Assembly: GCA_030152145.1 (NCBI GenBank)
Contig: JASLIL010000005.1
Span: 1-6,797 of the forward strand
DNA: 6,797 bases
Source of the DNA: Tissierellales bacterium
GTDB taxonomy: Bacteria; Bacillota; Clostridia; Tissierellales; JASKZW01
Reading direction: 5' to 3'
Each line of letters begins with the position of its first letter. Positions within the stretch are counted from its first letter, which is position 1. Below are positions 5,756 through 6,797 of the stretch, piece by piece. Position numbers and translations under genes: made by a program. The notes under the pieces were generated by a model. It saw only the letters and a list, made by a program, of their open reading frames with translations, was not told the origin of the DNA and did no database searches.

Positions 5756-6460
5756 CTAGCCCATAGAAGATTTATCTATTTCTACATAGTTAAAGCCAGC
5801 CTTTCTTATGTCCTCCCTAAAGTCCTTATCTAGATGCATACAATATACCTTGCTTCTAAACTCCTCTGGTATCTTCTCTATTAAAAGTTCTAAACTACAG
5901 TGATAAGGGTCTCCTAGAGGCCTACTACAAGTGTCTTGGTATAGAATATCCAAACTTCCCCTCTTTAAATCTTCTACAATAGCATTAGGTATGGCCCTTG
6001 AATCACCACTATAGAAAATCCTTAGATTCTTTGTCTGAATCCTATAGCCATAGGATATTATTTCCTCTACATGAGGTAGCTGTACAGGCTCTATAAATAT
6101 TTTAGTTGACATCTCCTCTGGTAGCCAATCAATATGAAAATAATAGTTTCTAGGAATCCCTACTAGATCCAAATACTTAATAAGTTCCTGGCCTGGATAA
6201 AAAATCCTTGGTTTCTTAGAGTGAAATACGTTTAAGTAGGATACTAGAGTACCCAGCCCACCTATATGATCTCCATGAAAGTGACTTATCAGTATATATA
6301 TTTCCTTATATAGGGAAAAATCCAAGGCTCTCCTAAAGGCAGGAAATCCTGTTTCCCCACAATCTATAATAAATAAATCCCCATCAAATTCAAAGTAGGC
6401 ATTTGTATTGCCATAATCCGTATTAAAGGCTGAACCTATGCCAACAAATTTCAAATCCAT
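5756..6460 (-). CDS. MBL-fold metallohydrolase, RNase Z-like active site, function unknown
   Basis: A 234-residue protein of the metallo-beta-lactamase fold, apparently cytosolic (no signal peptide). The metal-binding HFHGDH motif is at 60-65 (H60, H62, D64, H65). Further likely ligands are H130, D153 in YSGDS (150-154) and H209 in CMHLD. This arrangement, with DTCSRPLGDPYHCS (176-189) in the place of the RNase Z ED..H segment, is closest to the RNase Z/arylsulfatase-like branch. The protein is shorter than typical RNase Z (about 300 residues) and no flexible-arm insert is obvious, so tRNA 3' processing should not be assumed. The ATG (6458-6460) has GAGGAGGG five bases upstream. The longer frame would start from a TTG just before that Shine-Dalgarno and read through it. 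It is transcribed alone, between terminators on both sides. The substrate is unknown. Confidence 0.85.
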   Translation of the reverse strand: MDLKFVGIGSAFNTDYGNTNAYFEFDGDLFIIDCGETGFPAFRRALDFSLYKEIYILISHFHGDHIGGLGTLVSYLNVFHSKKPRIFYPGQELIKYLDLVGIPRNYYFHIDWLPEEMSTKIFIEPVQLPHVEEIISYGYRIQTKNLRIFYSGDSRAIPNAIVEDLKRGSLDILYQDTCSRPLGDPYHCSLELLIEKIPEEFRSKVYCMHLDKDFREDIRKAGFNYVEIDKSSMG

Positions 6461-6465
6461 AATAT

Positions 6466-6473
6466 CCCTCCTC
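6466..6473 (-). promoter_or_regulatory. Ribosome-binding site of the MBL-fold gene
   Basis: GAGGAGGG on the minus strand lies five bases before the ATG at 6458-6460. It overlaps the first codons of the longer open frame that begins with TTG at 6475, which rules that upstream start out as the likely one. Confidence 0.8.
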
Positions 6474-6495
6474 AATCAAGATCTCAACTTTCCAA

Positions 6496-6510
6496 CTATA
6501 GAAGCTATAG
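6496..6510. repeat. CTATAG repeat upstream of the MBL-fold gene
   Basis: CTATAG occurs twice, separated by three bases (6496-6501 and 6505-6510). Because CTATAG is its own reverse complement, this is both a direct and an inverted repeat. It lies 36-50 bases before the gene's ATG, where a promoter or operator would be expected. A TTGTCA-like -35 (6514-6519 on the minus strand) is nearby, but its spacing to TATAGT is only 14 bases, so no promoter is claimed. Confidence 0.4.
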
Positions 6511-6518
6511 ATTTTGAC

Positions 6519-6542
6519 AAAAAAGAAGCCCTATGGCTTCTT
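6519..6542 (-). terminator. Intrinsic terminator of the cutC-like gene
   Basis: On the minus strand, AAGAAGCC pairs perfectly with GGCTTCTT around a 4-base loop (6531-6534), and a run of six T residues (opposite 6519-6524) follows. The first two bases of the stem (6541-6542) are the last two bases of the cutC-like stop codon, so the hairpin starts inside the stop codon with no spacer. Confidence 0.88.
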
Positions 6543-6797
6543 ATTCCTTGATTCTTTTAACTTTACTAACAAAATTAATAGCCTTATTCATATCTACAAT
6601 CTCATACTTGTCCTTTTCACCATAGGAGTAGTTAACCTCTGTATGGCTAGAAAACACTTCATCCCTCCAAGTTCTACAGGAACTATGGTACTGACTTATA
6701 CCAGTCTCCCTGTATATAGTCTCAAGATTATCTAGATTAACTCCACTTCCAGCCAAGATCTCTATTTCCTTTCCATACTCCCTATGAAGCCTTTTAA
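6541..6797 (-). CDS. cutC: CutC family protein (C-terminal part; 5' end outside window)
   Basis: The frame is open to the right edge, and 84 residues plus the stop codon (6541-6543) are visible. The segment ILAGSGVNLDNLETIYRETG followed by ISQYHSSCR matches the end of the CutC TIM barrel, which usually reads IMAGGGV...N...I...TG..EFH.SAR. CutC was named for copper homeostasis in E. coli, but that role is disputed and its enzymatic activity is unclear. The apparent start at 6756 is only an internal TTG leucine codon, because conserved sequence continues upstream of it (EYGKEIEI). The tail after the barrel motif (TEVNYSYGEKDKYEIVD) is the usual variable region. The gene ends directly at its terminator, so it is not obviously co-transcribed with the MBL-fold gene 80 bases downstream. 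Confidence 0.83.
   Translation of the reverse strand, partial: KRLHREYGKEIEILAGSGVNLDNLETIYRETGISQYHSSCRTWRDEVFSSHTEVNYSYGEKDKYEIVDMNKAINFVSKVKRIKE

Noticed and set aside
6461..6475. Longer start for the MBL-fold protein
   Set aside because: The extra five codons consist mostly of the Shine-Dalgarno sequence itself, so the ATG at 6460 is preferred.
6514..6735. Plus-strand open frame opposite the cutC-like gene
   Set aside because: It overlaps the conserved CutC C-terminus and its terminator on the other strand and has no recognisable motif.
1..6797. Defence island, CRISPR array, prophage or toxin-antitoxin system
   Set aside because: Every long open frame is explained by housekeeping families, and there are no repeat-spacer arrays, transposases or integrases; two tRNAs are present but no adjacent attachment-site duplication or integrase is seen.

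Overview
The window reads as an ordinary chromosomal housekeeping segment of a low-GC, Gram-positive anaerobe. The composition is AT-rich, arginine AGG codons are frequent, Shine-Dalgarno sites are strong, and GTG/TTG starts occur. The start of a probable rnfC gene (Rnf ion-pumping complex) and a CutC family member also fit. The best guess is Clostridia or Tissierellia; no finer placement is supported by the sequence alone.

Layout, left to right. 1-75 holds the first 25 codons of a minus-strand gene resembling rnfC, which runs off the left edge. 76-382 is AT-rich and non-coding; it carries a probable rnfC promoter, a perfect 11-bp inverted repeat in the predicted leader, and a second interrupted inverted repeat. 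383-5473 is a tight minus-strand cluster transcribed right to left: polA (DNA polymerase I), coaE (dephospho-CoA kinase, overlapping polA by 14 nt), a membrane-anchored SLT-type lytic transglycosylase, tRNA-Leu(GAG), then dinB (DNA polymerase IV). All gaps in the cluster are under 20 nt and no internal terminator is visible, so the tRNA may lie inside a protein-coding transcript. 5474-5600 is a divergent promoter region. 5601-5687 is a plus-strand tRNA-Leu(CAA), followed by a strong terminator that probably also serves the gene facing it. 5756-6460 is a minus-strand metallo-beta-lactamase-fold hydrolase. 6541-6797 is the C-terminal part of a cutC-like gene, with its own terminator starting at the stop codon.

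Functionally, polA and dinB pair a repair/lagging-strand polymerase with a translesion polymerase, and coaE and the transglycosylase are general housekeeping functions. Several starts were trimmed from the longest open frames: dinB (the extra N-terminus is translated tRNA), coaE, and the MBL-fold gene. I found no CRISPR array, insertion sequence, phage gene, toxin-antitoxin pair or other clearly novel system. The points most worth checking are the mRNA-embedded tRNA, the unassigned hairpins upstream of rnfC, the direct repeat over the polA promoter, and the unknown substrate of the MBL-fold protein.
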